Both the position numbers and the translations under genes were made by a program. Below are positions 6,352 to 14,784 of a stretch of 33,719 nucleotides of DNA, one piece after another. The stretch's first letter is position 1. Every line of letters begins with the position of its first letter. The DNA is from an uncultured Bacilli bacterium. GTDB lineage: Bacteria > Bacillota_I > Bacilli_A > RFN20 > CAG-826. The stretch covers positions 1 to 33,719 of the forward strand of contig CALVUG010000011.1 in NCBI GenBank assembly GCA_944363535.1, read 5' to 3'. Under the pieces are notes generated by a model that was given only the letters and a program-made list of their open reading frames with translations, had not been told where the DNA came from and did not search any database.

Positions 6352-8843
6352 TCTTCTTTATTTCTCCTTTTAATGATGCGCACTTTATTAAATAAGAAAT
6401 CGAGGAAAAAGTAAAAGACCGCGCCCGCTAGGGTAAGGAAGACTAAGATTAACCAAGACCATAAAGTAAAGAAATCAAAATCTGTGTTCAGTAACGACCA
6501 ATCTAAGATATTTATGACGATGAAGGCAACCGCTCCTACCGCACAGATAGAAACGTATAAAATGATGCGATATAAGTTGAAAGGTAAGCATCTTCTAAAT
6601 AGATAGACTGCGCTAATAATCGTCATGTAGACTGTCGACATCGTAAGAGCGATCGATGTATCGATAGCTAGACCAGTATTGATGACATTAAAGTTATCTA
6701 ATAACGTGAATAAATAAATGATAGTTACTCCACTTGCGATAGCGATCGCCCCTGGGAAAGCATTTCTTAACGTCCGTTCCGTAAAGGCACCACGGATTGG
6801 TTTCGTATTCGTTTGTAAAGCTAAAAAGAAAGAAGCGACACCGATAGTTAAAAATTCCCAAACGTAGAAATTATTTGGCATGAAGGGGAAAGTAATATCT
6901 ACTTCTTCAAAAGGAATCGTCGCTAAGCTAGCGATAGTGAAGATGAAAGTAACGAACATCGCAAAGAATGTTTTGACTAAGAATAATGAATTCGTCGATT
7001 GTAAGTTATTAATTACTTGTCTACCTTGTCCTACGACCGCGGGTAAGGAAGCAAAATTAGAATCTAACATGACGAAGTGTGAGGCTTTCTTCGCCGCATC
7101 CGCACCATTGGCCATAGCGATCGAACAATCGCTAGATTTTAAAGCAAGGATATCATTCACCCCATCCCCTACCATCGCGACTTTATGACCTTGACTTCTA
7201 AGCGTTTTAATGATGGCTTCTTTTTGTTCAGGGCTAACGCGAGCAAAGACGACGTATTCACTAGCGATTTTGCTTACTTCTTCGATGCTTAAATTTTCTA
7301 AAGAGACGGCTTTTTCGGCGTTTTTTAGCCCAACGCGCTTTGCAATCTCACTCGCGGTATTGACGTTATCGCCACTAATAATTCTAACTTCTACACCATT
7401 ATCTTCGTACCATTTTAACGTCTCTTTTGCGTCATCTTTAATGTGGTCTTCTAAGACGATTAAGCCTAATGGAATGACTTCATCTTTTTTTAAATCTTTG
7501 GCTTCTTTTAATTCTTTGTTAAGTTTTGCAAATAATAAGACGCGATAGCCGTTACGAGTTTGATTATCCACTAAAGATTGAAGTTCATCTTTTTCTAAAT
7601 TAGCGATCATTTCAGGCGCGCCTAAAATGAACGTTTCATCTTTTTTAAATGAAGCAAAAGAAAATTTAAATTCGCTAGAAAATGGTGCGTATTTATGAGG
7701 AGCGGCTTTCGTCTCTAATGGGAAATAAGATTTTAAAGCTAAGCCAGTAAAATTAGGGTGATCATCTAAATGCACGTAACGAGCGATATACTCTTTTACA
7801 TCTACTTCTTTATTTTTGCCTAAAGGAATTAAAGTTTTAACATTCATCTTACCGTCCGTTAAAGTACCGGTTTTATCGATACATAATGTATCGATTCTAG
7901 CAAGCATTTCGATGCCATAAAGTTCTTGCACGAGAGTGCGTTTTTTCGCTAAGCGGATGACCCCTACCGCTAGAGTAAGAGAAGTTAATAAATACATTCC
8001 AGAAGGTATCATCGCTACGAGCGATCCCGCTGTTAAAGCAATACTTTCTTTAAAAGCTTCGACGCTAGAATAATCACCTCTAAAATAATTCGCCGTAATC
8101 ATTAAGATAGACAAGAATAAGATGATGATAGAGATGACTCGAAATAAGAATTGTAAAGATTTTAAAATTTCTGATTTGGGTCTTCTAAATTCTTGCGACT
8201 TCTTTTCTAAATCGGTCGCATAATTTGCATCTTTAACTTTGTTAACTTTCGCATAGCAACTACCGCTTCGGATGTAAGCGCCAGCGAATAATTCATCGCC
8301 TTTTTCTTTTTTGATGGCTTTTGATTCACCCGTTAATAATGATTCATCGACGTTAACTAAACCTTCTAACACCTCGCTATCGCAAGGGATTTGTAGACCA
8401 CTAGAAAGGATGATGATATCATCTAAGACGATGTCATCGACGTTAATCTTAATTTTTTGACCATTTCTTATCACTTCGATATCAGGTGAGATAACAATCT
8501 TTAATTTCTCGACAAGCTTTCTGGCTTTGATATCTTGATATAAGCCGATAGCCATATTTAAAAATAAGATGACGAGGAAAAATAAGGAAGTGTAGGCTCC
8601 CGCATAGATTAATAGACCCGCTATAACGAAAAGTAAGATATTAAATAATGTTAAAACATTATCTTTGATAATGCGAAAGTAAGATTTCGTCGATTGTTTC
8701 TTCGTTTTATTCGTTAATTTTTGTTTTTGTCTTAACGCAATTTGTGCGTCATTTAATCCTTCTTCTAATGCGACATTAAAACGTTCGACACTAGCGATAA
8801 TTTCTTGTGTGGATGATTTTTGATACTTTTTGAGATGAAACAT
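6348..8843 (-). CDS. P-type cation-transporting ATPase, CtpE-like
   Basis: 831 aa, a complete P-type pump. Order: two N-terminal TM helices (about 65-102), actuator domain with TGES at 171-174, TM3-4 (about 230-295) with the motif MIPSGMYLL, phosphorylated Asp323 in DKTGTLTDG, nucleotide domain, hinge GDGVND at 559-564, then about six TM helices. The IPSG turn in TM4 and the VQELYGIEMLARID stretch before the phosphorylation site resemble the CtpE/cation group (a calcium importer in mycobacteria) rather than heavy-metal pumps; no N-terminal CxxC metal domain is present. The ion cannot be named with certainty. First gene of an operon with psuG and a TetR regulator, overlapping psuG by 4 nt. Only a weak AAGAG ribosome site is seen. 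Confidence 0.85.
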   Translation of the reverse strand: MFHLKKYQKSSTQEIIASVERFNVALEEGLNDAQIALRQKQKLTNKTKKQSTKSYFRIIKDNVLTLFNILLFVIAGLLIYAGAYTSLFFLVILFLNMAIGLYQDIKARKLVEKLKIVISPDIEVIRNGQKIKINVDDIVLDDIIILSSGLQIPCDSEVLEGLVNVDESLLTGESKAIKKEKGDELFAGAYIRSGSCYAKVNKVKDANYATDLEKKSQEFRRPKSEILKSLQFLFRVISIIILFLSILMITANYFRGDYSSVEAFKESIALTAGSLVAMIPSGMYLLTSLTLAVGVIRLAKKRTLVQELYGIEMLARIDTLCIDKTGTLTDGKMNVKTLIPLGKNKEVDVKEYIARYVHLDDHPNFTGLALKSYFPLETKAAPHKYAPFSSEFKFSFASFKKDETFILGAPEMIANLEKDELQSLVDNQTRNGYRVLLFAKLNKELKEAKDLKKDEVIPLGLIVLEDHIKDDAKETLKWYEDNGVEVRIISGDNVNTASEIAKRVGLKNAEKAVSLENLSIEEVSKIASEYVVFARVSPEQKEAIIKTLRSQGHKVAMVGDGVNDILALKSSDCSIAMANGADAAKKASHFVMLDSNFASLPAVVGQGRQVINNLQSTNSLFLVKTFFAMFVTFIFTIASLATIPFEEVDITFPFMPNNFYVWEFLTIGVASFFLALQTNTKPIRGAFTERTLRNAFPGAIAIASGVTIIYLFTLLDNFNVINTGLAIDTSIALTMSTVYMTIISAVYLFRRCLPFNLYRIILYVSICAVGAVAFIVINILDWSLLNTDFDFFTLWSWLILVFLTLAGAVFYFFLDFLFNKVRIIKRRNKEE

Positions 8844-8856
8844 AAATTACTCTTAC

Positions 8857-8885
8857 TATTATACATAATATTAAGATAATGTTAA
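8857..8885 (-). promoter_or_regulatory. promoter and possible operator of the ATPase-psuG-tetR operon
   Basis: TTAACA (8885-8880), 16-nt spacer, TATAAT (8863-8858). The -10 is embedded in the inverted repeat TATTAT-AC-ATAATA (8857-8870), a plausible operator. The -35 overlaps the stop codon of the upstream ABC gene. Predicted leader is only about 8 nt. Confidence 0.5.
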
Positions 8886-11548
8886 TCACTGCGTAATGCT
8901 TCTACTGGATCTTTTTTCGCTGCGATCAAAGAAGGAATTAAACCAGAAACGATATTTAATACGACGCTAACTAAAACAAGAATTAAAGCATAATGCCAAG
9001 GTAAGAAAGCGATGTTACCAATGTAAGTTTCATTATATAAAGCATTAACGATAGCGTTTATTGGAAAGCAAAGAAGAACGGAGACGAGAACACCGATGAT
9101 ACCTGAGGTTGCCCCAACGATAAAATTTTCCGATTGGAAAAGACGTGAGACGTCTCTTTTTCTTGCCCCTATGGCTCTTAAGATACCAATTTCTTTCGTC
9201 CTTTCTAAAACGGAAACGTAAGTGATGATGGCGGTCATGACGCAAGACACTAAAAGCGCACTACTAGCGAAAGCAATTAAGACGATAGATATTAAGTTAA
9301 TCATGATGCCTAATGCATCTGTAATTTCACCAATCGTATCACTATAAATAATTTGTTCATCTTCAGGTAAACCTTCATTCCATTGATCAAGATATGCCAT
9401 AATCTCCGTTTTAGCGTCTAAACTCGTGGGGAAGATGACGATCGAAGTCACTAAGGAATAGAAAAGTAAGGAAGATAAAGTAGACATATAATTATCTTCT
9501 CTATTACTATATTCGTTCGATAAATCACTCGAATATTTTAAACCAAGGTTTAAATAAGCACTTATTCCTACGGAAGTAAGATTAGATTCTTTAGGAGTGG
9601 AAATATTTCCTGGATCAAAGAAATAAAAGGCACGATTTATTAAATCGTAAACATTCGAGTAACTTCTAAATATTTCTAAAGCAGGGTCACTAGGGTGATA
9701 ATCTGGATCGAGATACATGCGATAAATTTCATCAATGTTTGCAAGCACAATTGGATCCACCTTCCAGTTATTTTCGTAAAGAGAATTAGAGATTTCAGAA
9801 TTCATATTACTGGTAAATATCGTTTCTTTTAGTCCACTTAAATAACCGATAGATGGTTGCATGATATCAAGATAAGAATTTTCTTTAACACGAATGATAC
9901 CGCTTAACGTTAAATCGATGCCCTTACTCGTGTCATTCCAGTAAATATTTCTTGTTTCTTCATCATTTTCAAAATCTGGCGCTTCATAACGATCGATAGT
10001 GTAAGTTTGAGTGTTTCCATGTAAATCGATAAAAGTACCAGTGCCTTCATACTTATTCGTATAAATATCTTCGTTAGGGAAAACCTTAAATTCGTGACCA
10101 ATTAAAGAATCAAAATCGATGTATTCGGCGTAGTTATTAGAATCGATGAGACCAAGGTTCACTAAGGCGTTACGATAGACGCGGTTATAAGAATCGACGA
10201 TTAAGACAACTTCGTTGTCGTTTTGTGGGAATGAACCCGCAAGGACATCATATAAAGATAAAATATATTCTTCATCCCCATAAAGTTCATGCCAAACAGT
10301 CGTCGGTAAAGCGGTTAAAGAAGAAACGACTTCGCTAGAAAAAGAACCAGTTGAACCAGCTTCATCGACTTTGACGACGCTACCGCTGGGGGTTTTAGAA
10401 AGTAAATTCATCTCTAGACCAGTTTGATTGAACATCACTGAACCAGATAAGCCTTGTTCTTCTAAACCTTTCACGTATTCGATGTATTCAGGAGTGAAGA
10501 CATTATAATGATAATCGTAGACGGAAGTTGAACTAGATGAATATGAGATGATTGTATCATCATCTGGGAATCTTTCATAAGTAGGCCCATCTTCTTCGAC
10601 GCTTACGGTCGCTCTCGCGATGGAGATAGGTAAAGAATTCGCGGTCGTCGCTTCAACGTTATTGACGTAAGCGCTAAAGCCGCTAGAAAGGGCTAAGACT
10701 AAGGCGACACCGATGATACCAAAAGAACCCGCCACCGCGGTTAGAGTCGTACGACCTTTTTTAGTGAAGATATTTTTTACACTAATAGAAGCTGCGGTCC
10801 AAAAAGACATGGAAGATTTTTTCTTCTTACTTTTTAATTTGACCTCTTCTTTATTCGTTTCTTCTTCTAAAGAAGGTTTATCGTTATCTTCGATAATTTG
10901 CCCGTCTTTTAATCTAATCATCCTCGTCGCATATTTGTTCGCGATTTCTTCATTATGGGTGACCATGATGACGAGTTTTCTTTTAGATATATCTTTTAAG
11001 ATATCCATCACTTGGGCAGAAGTTTTTGAATCTAAGGCCCCAGTTGGTTCATCCGCAAGTATGATATCAGGATTATTAACAAGCGATCTAGCGATAGCCA
11101 CGCGTTGCATTTGGCCGCCTGAAAGGGTATTAGGTTTCTTCTTCGCTTCTTTTTCTAGGCCGACGGTTTTTAAAACTTCTAAGGCACGAGCCTTTCTTTC
11201 TTCTTTATTAACACCAATAAGCGTTAAGGCGAGTTCAACATTTTCTAAGACGGAAAGATGAGGGATTAGATTATAGTGTTGAAAGACGAAACCAATTCTT
11301 TTATTACGGTAATCATCCCAGTCGCTATCTTTGTAAGTTTTAGTGGAAACATCGTTAATGATGATATCCCCTTCGGTGTAATGATCTAAGCCACCAATGA
11401 TATTTAATAGAGTAGTTTTACCGCAACCAGAAGGACCAAGGATTGTGACAAAACCTTTATCTTCAAACACTAAGTTAATGTCATTTAATGCACGAAAAGG
11501 AGTTTTATTAAGGTAGTAATCTTTCGAGATATTTTTTAAGACGAGCAT
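8882..11548 (-). CDS. MacB/FtsX-type ABC transporter, ATPase fused to permease
   Basis: 888 aa from the ATG at 11548, chosen because AAAGGAATG precedes it and the MLVLKNISK start fits the ABC fold; an in-frame ATG at 11626 would add 26 unrelated residues. ATPase: Walker A GPSGCGKT (38-45), signature LSGGQ (142-146), Walker B DIILADEP (161-168), of the LolD/MacB class. A Lys-rich linker leads to TM1 (about 290-312), an extracellular domain of about 430 residues, and three C-terminal TM helices with the FtsX-like ERTKEIGILRAIGA motif. Such mechanotransmission-type exporters act on lipoproteins, peptides or antibiotics outside the membrane; the substrate is unknown. A lipoprotein gene lies upstream but is separated by a terminator. 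Confidence 0.88.
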   Translation of the reverse strand: MLVLKNISKDYYLNKTPFRALNDINLVFEDKGFVTILGPSGCGKTTLLNIIGGLDHYTEGDIIINDVSTKTYKDSDWDDYRNKRIGFVFQHYNLIPHLSVLENVELALTLIGVNKEERKARALEVLKTVGLEKEAKKKPNTLSGGQMQRVAIARSLVNNPDIILADEPTGALDSKTSAQVMDILKDISKRKLVIMVTHNEEIANKYATRMIRLKDGQIIEDNDKPSLEEETNKEEVKLKSKKKKSSMSFWTAASISVKNIFTKKGRTTLTAVAGSFGIIGVALVLALSSGFSAYVNNVEATTANSLPISIARATVSVEEDGPTYERFPDDDTIISYSSSSTSVYDYHYNVFTPEYIEYVKGLEEQGLSGSVMFNQTGLEMNLLSKTPSGSVVKVDEAGSTGSFSSEVVSSLTALPTTVWHELYGDEEYILSLYDVLAGSFPQNDNEVVLIVDSYNRVYRNALVNLGLIDSNNYAEYIDFDSLIGHEFKVFPNEDIYTNKYEGTGTFIDLHGNTQTYTIDRYEAPDFENDEETRNIYWNDTSKGIDLTLSGIIRVKENSYLDIMQPSIGYLSGLKETIFTSNMNSEISNSLYENNWKVDPIVLANIDEIYRMYLDPDYHPSDPALEIFRSYSNVYDLINRAFYFFDPGNISTPKESNLTSVGISAYLNLGLKYSSDLSNEYSNREDNYMSTLSSLLFYSLVTSIVIFPTSLDAKTEIMAYLDQWNEGLPEDEQIIYSDTIGEITDALGIMINLISIVLIAFASSALLVSCVMTAIITYVSVLERTKEIGILRAIGARKRDVSRLFQSENFIVGATSGIIGVLVSVLLCFPINAIVNALYNETYIGNIAFLPWHYALILVLVSVVLNIVSGLIPSLIAAKKDPVEALRSD

Positions 11549-11574
11549 GCATTCATTCCTTTCACGCAAAAAAC

Positions 11575-11603
11575 ATAATATAGAAGTTTTAACAAAAGTT
11601 AAA
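11575..11603 (-). promoter_or_regulatory. promoter of the ABC transporter gene with inverted repeat
   Basis: TTTAAC (11603-11598), 17-nt spacer, TATTAT (11580-11575). The -35 forms one arm of the inverted repeat TTTAAC-AAAA-GTTAAA (11588-11603), so a repressor could act here. No dedicated regulator is identified. Confidence 0.4.
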
Positions 11604-11655
11604 GCGATAAACTGCAATTTGAACAAATTTGAGACTAATTGTAATTCAATTTCAA

Positions 11656-11680
11656 GAAAAAAGCCTCAATATTTGAGGCA
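11656..11680 (-). terminator. terminator of the lipoprotein gene
   Basis: On the minus strand, GCCTCAA-ATA-TTGAGGC is followed by TTTTTT. It separates the lipoprotein gene from the downstream ABC transporter gene. Confidence 0.9.
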
Positions 11681-11712
11681 AAATCACTGCAAAAACCGAA
11701 TGAATGAATTTT

Positions 11713-12666
11713 TTACTTCTCGTTAACGGTGCTAAAATCAGCGACGTCCATAAGCGCGCCATTAAAGACGTTTTGATTAGAATTAATTGCGTAAATAAAA
11801 TTATCTTGTTCGATACGTTTGATTACTTCTTCTTCACCGTCGAGATAGTAAGTCTTTTCTTCTTGACTTAAAGAAGTGATGACGCCATTTGTGATTGTAA
11901 CATTAAAGCTATATTTAAAGTTTGTCATATTCGCGTTCAATGTTTGTTGATCGATAGTAACACGAATGGATAAAGTTTCAGCGTTACCATTACTCACGAT
12001 AGTGATAGGATAACTTTCCACTTCCGCCGCTAAGATGTAAGTAATGGCATCATATTTAATATCGCTTGAATTTGCAATCGTAATAGCTTCACGGTAGACG
12101 TAATCTAAATAAGCATATGAATCGACGTAAGAACCAGTAAATGATGATTTATTAGCGTCGTCATAAAAATCGTAATAACGACTATTTACTAAGTCACGAT
12201 TTATTTGACGGTTATAAGTGTAATCGTAATTAGTAATCGCTAAGTTTTCATCATAATAATAACCATCTTCTTCACTAATGCCATCTACAAGTAAAGTTGT
12301 ATTATCTTCGTTTTGATATCTTGCTAAAGTATAGGACATATTTTTTTCAAAAATATTTTCGTCCACGCGTTGATCAAAAACGTTATAGTTCGCGTCTAAA
12401 CCACTATAAGAGACGTGATTAATAACATCATCGTTCGCATCAAGATTATTTAAGATAGAAATTAATTCCTCTTGGGTAACGTTATTTTTATCCACTACAG
12501 CATTTACAGCATCTAATAAAGATGAATTTGTATTAAATTCAAAAGCATTCTCGCTTGGATCGATGGGTGGGTCGATGACAGGAGGTTTAGGATTAGCTCT
12601 TCCCCATTCACAACTTGTAAGAGCTAGGCCTATTAATGGTAATAAAAGCAAAGTTAATTTTTTCAT
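11713..12666 (-). CDS. predicted lipoprotein of unknown function
   Basis: 317 aa. A short basic start (MKK), a hydrophobic core and the lipobox LTSC with Cys19 indicate a lipid-anchored outer-surface protein. It continues with a Pro-rich linker (PKPPVIDPPIDP) and a mature part rich in Asn, Asp and Tyr that looks beta-strand-rich. No Walker, metal or catalytic motif is seen and I do not recognise the family. Weak resemblance to surface lipoproteins found in many low-GC gut Bacilli is impressionistic. It lies 27 nt after tadA. A TATAAT (12681-12676) only 9 nt from the ATG and the lack of any ribosome site suggest a near-leaderless message. A strong terminator follows, so it is not strictly co-transcribed with the ABC transporter. 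Confidence 0.75.
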   Translation of the reverse strand: MKKLTLLLLPLIGLALTSCEWGRANPKPPVIDPPIDPSENAFEFNTNSSLLDAVNAVVDKNNVTQEELISILNNLDANDDVINHVSYSGLDANYNVFDQRVDENIFEKNMSYTLARYQNEDNTTLLVDGISEEDGYYYDENLAITNYDYTYNRQINRDLVNSRYYDFYDDANKSSFTGSYVDSYAYLDYVYREAITIANSSDIKYDAITYILAAEVESYPITIVSNGNAETLSIRVTIDQQTLNANMTNFKYSFNVTITNGVITSLSQEEKTYYLDGEEEVIKRIEQDNFIYAINSNQNVFNGALMDVADFSTVNEK

Positions 12667-12693
12667 CGTTCTTTAATTATATCATTAATTAAG

Positions 12694-13167
12694 TTATTTT
12701 TCTTTTTCTCTTTTCGTCTTAAAAAATCGTTTCAGTAAAGAGGCACATTCATCTTCTAATACACCACCTCTAATTTGAGGGTGGTGATTGATGTTAGGAA
12801 CGTTAAATAAATTAAAGGATGAGCCTAACGCTCCACCTTTAGGATCTTTTGCCCCATAAATTATTTCATCTAACCTCGACCAAAGAATTGCACCCGCACA
12901 CATCGCGCATGGTTCGATGGTGATATAAATCTTATAACCTGGTAATCTCCAAGTCTTAAGCTTCTTATTTAATTTCCTAATAGCGTTAATTTCAGCATGC
13001 GCTAAAACATCTTGTTTAGATTCGCGTAAATTGTGACCTCTTGCAACGATTTTATCGTCTTTAACGATAACCGCACCAATAGGAACTTCATCTAATAAAA
13101 AAGCCTTCTTCGCTTCTTTTAAGGCTTCTTTCATAAAATATGTATCGTCTTTAATAATCTTTTTCAT
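12694..13167 (-). CDS. tadA: tRNA adenosine(34) deaminase TadA
   Basis: 157 aa. Zinc-dependent deaminase that converts A34 to inosine in tRNA-Arg(ACG), needed to decode CGN codons. The active-site motifs are intact: HAEINAI (zinc His and catalytic Glu) and PCAMCAG (two zinc Cys). PIGAVIV and the basic C-terminus (KRFFKTKREKEK) fit TadA. It lies directly downstream of the SRP RNA gene, the same neighbourhood as in Bacillus (serS, tadA, scr). No ribosome site precedes the ATG at 13167, only the end of the SRP RNA and TATAAAAGCG; an internal ATG at residue 12 has none either. Confidence 0.93.
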   Translation of the reverse strand: MKKIIKDDTYFMKEALKEAKKAFLLDEVPIGAVIVKDDKIVARGHNLRESKQDVLAHAEINAIRKLNKKLKTWRLPGYKIYITIEPCAMCAGAILWSRLDEIIYGAKDPKGGALGSSFNLFNVPNINHHPQIRGGVLEDECASLLKRFFKTKREKEK

Positions 13168-13186
13168 CGCTTTTATAAAAAGTCAA

Positions 13187-13266
13187 ACCACCGCGCATAG
13201 AGCGATTACTTAAGGCTGCTATATTCCTATCCTGACCTGGTTCATAACCTCTCTATCGCGGTGGCA
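13187..13266 (-). ncRNA. ffs: signal recognition particle RNA (4.5S type)
   Basis: The minus strand reads CCACCGCGATAGAG at the 5' side and CTCTATGCGCGGTGG at the 3' side, forming a long closing stem with one bulge. Between them lies the conserved SRP domain: ACCAGGTCAGG, a GGAA tetraloop closed by ATA/TAT, and AGCAGCC. This is the Ffh-binding site. The RNA is short (about 80 nt) and lacks the Alu domain of the Bacillus scRNA. The T-rich TTTGACTTTTT after the last stem probably helps termination. TATAAT at 13278-13273 places the start near 13266. Confidence 0.93.
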
Positions 13267-13272
13267 AGTAAT

Positions 13273-13298
13273 ATTATAGAGAAATTATCTAGATAATT
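13273..13298 (-). promoter_or_regulatory. SRP RNA promoter with 16-bp palindrome
   Basis: A perfect TATAAT lies at 13278-13273. The -35 region is not consensus but falls within the perfect palindrome AATTATCTAGATAATT (13283-13298). The remaining upstream sequence, 13299-13432, holds no feature I can support. Confidence 0.5.
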
Positions 13299-13432
13299 CA
13301 TTAAACAATTGAAAAACAAAGCACAATGAACCATTTCTTTTTGTTGCTTTTACCTTTTTGGCTTGTACATTCCACTATTTCATTTATGTCTCTTAAGTGA
13401 AAGAAAAGAGTTTAGTATATGCGATTGAAGAA

Positions 13433-13466
13433 AGAAAAAGGCCGCGTCTTCTCAATAACGCGACCT
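13433..13466 (-). terminator. serS terminator
   Basis: On the minus strand AGGTCGCGT-TATTGAGA-ACGCGGCCT pairs over 9 bp (one G-U) and is followed by TTTTTCTTTC. Confidence 0.85.
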
Positions 13467-13494
13467 AGTTCGTCGACAAACGAACGATACGAAC

Positions 13495-14778
13495 TCAAAT
13501 TTTTTTAGGGAAGATATACTCTTCGCCATTCATGAAGGGCCTAAGCACTTCAGGAATCTTTACCGAGCCATCCGCTTGTTGATATTGTTCAAGGATGGCG
13601 GGGAAGACACGGGACGTGGCGAGACCTGAACCATTAAGCGTATGCATGAACTTATTTTGTCCAGTCGCTTTGTCCTTATATCTCATTTTACCTCTTCTTG
13701 CTTGATAATCTCTAGCATTACTTACACTAGAGACTTCTTTATAGATATCTAAGCTTGGGAAATAAACTTCGATATCGTAGGTTCTAGCCATCGAGGCACT
13801 ACAATCGCCAGCAGCGAGTTTAGAGACGCGGTAATGGAGGCCTAACTTATCCATCAAAGATTTAGCTTTATCGAGCAATTCTTCGAAGGCACGATCGGAA
13901 TCTTTTTCCGTCGTATATTGCACCATTTCAACTTTGTTGAATTGGTAGCCTCTAATCGTTCCTCTTTCCACCGAGCGATAAGACCCCGCTTCTTTTCTAA
14001 AACAGGGGGTGTAAGCAAAGAATTTTTTCGGGAGATCATCCTCGTTTAAGATTTCTCCACGATAATAATTTACCAAAGATGTCTCGGCTGTAGGAAGTAA
14101 AAATTTATGTGGTTCAACATTTTCTACTAAGAAAACATCATTTTGAAATTTCGGAAATTGACCTGAGACGAGTCCACTTTCAAGATTTAAAAGTAAAGGT
14201 GAAAGCATGAATTGATAACCATCTTTTAAATGTTCTTGGATGAAGAAATTAAGAAGCGCCCATTCAAGTCTTGCCCCATCTCCGGTATAAAACCAGTTCC
14301 CGTGACCGGCAACTTTGACGCCTCTTTCGTAATCAATTAAGCCTAAATTTTCTTCGATGGTAACGTGATCTAAAACCTTGAAATTAAAGGATGGTTTCAC
14401 GCCTCTAATATCGATGACTTGATTATTCTCTTTTTCGCCAGGAAGAAGGTCGTCATCAGGGATGTTTGGTAAGACGATCAAGAAGTCATAAATCTTCTTT
14501 TCGATGATTTCTAATTCATTTCTTTTTTCTTCGATCGAAGTTTTAAGTTCGCCTACTTGCTTTTTAATTTCTTCTTTTTTGGCTGGATCATCTTTATATT
14601 TGGGAAATTCTTTTGAAAGACGATTTTGCGCGGCTTGATTTTCTTCGATCGCATGTAAAAGTTTACGTCTATCTTCGTCAAGTTTTAAGACGACGGACAT
14701 ATCGACGTAACATTCTTTCTTCGCTAAAGCGGCTTCAATTTTTTTAGGATTTTCGCGAATGAGATTTAAATCTAACAT
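13495..14778 (-). CDS. serS: seryl-tRNA synthetase
   Basis: 427 aa, full length. Charges tRNA-Ser with serine. The N-terminal 110 residues form the antiparallel coiled coil that grips the long variable arm of tRNA-Ser. Class II motif 2 is visible as FRKEAGSYRSVERGTIRGYQ and motif 3 as NGSGLATSRVFPAILEQYQ, with the class II Arg in the latter. The ribosome site GAAGGAAT lies about 9 nt before the ATG. It is 6 nt after the glycosyltransferase gene, so no room exists for a T-box, and it is probably the last gene of the yaaA-recF-gyrB-gyrA transcript. A terminator follows at 13466-13433. Confidence 0.96.
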   Translation of the reverse strand: MLDLNLIRENPKKIEAALAKKECYVDMSVVLKLDEDRRKLLHAIEENQAAQNRLSKEFPKYKDDPAKKEEIKKQVGELKTSIEEKRNELEIIEKKIYDFLIVLPNIPDDDLLPGEKENNQVIDIRGVKPSFNFKVLDHVTIEENLGLIDYERGVKVAGHGNWFYTGDGARLEWALLNFFIQEHLKDGYQFMLSPLLLNLESGLVSGQFPKFQNDVFLVENVEPHKFLLPTAETSLVNYYRGEILNEDDLPKKFFAYTPCFRKEAGSYRSVERGTIRGYQFNKVEMVQYTTEKDSDRAFEELLDKAKSLMDKLGLHYRVSKLAAGDCSASMARTYDIEVYFPSLDIYKEVSSVSNARDYQARRGKMRYKDKATGQNKFMHTLNGSGLATSRVFPAILEQYQQADGSVKIPEVLRPFMNGEEYIFPKKI

Positions 14779-14784
14779 ATGGAA

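Noticed and set aside
11549-11626. Longer N-terminus for the ABC transporter from 11626
   Set aside because: The extra 26 residues do not resemble the family and span the promoter region; the ATG at 11548 has a ribosome site and the normal ABC start.
13326-13400. A 24-codon hydrophobic ORF on the plus strand upstream of the SRP RNA gene (starts MNHFFLLLLPFW)
   Set aside because: It has no ribosome site or promoter, lies in T-rich DNA where hydrophobic codons are expected, and has no paired antitoxin-like RNA.
14779-14784. T-box riboswitch before serS
   Set aside because: Only 6 nt separate serS from the upstream gene and no T-box sequence or specifier stem is present.
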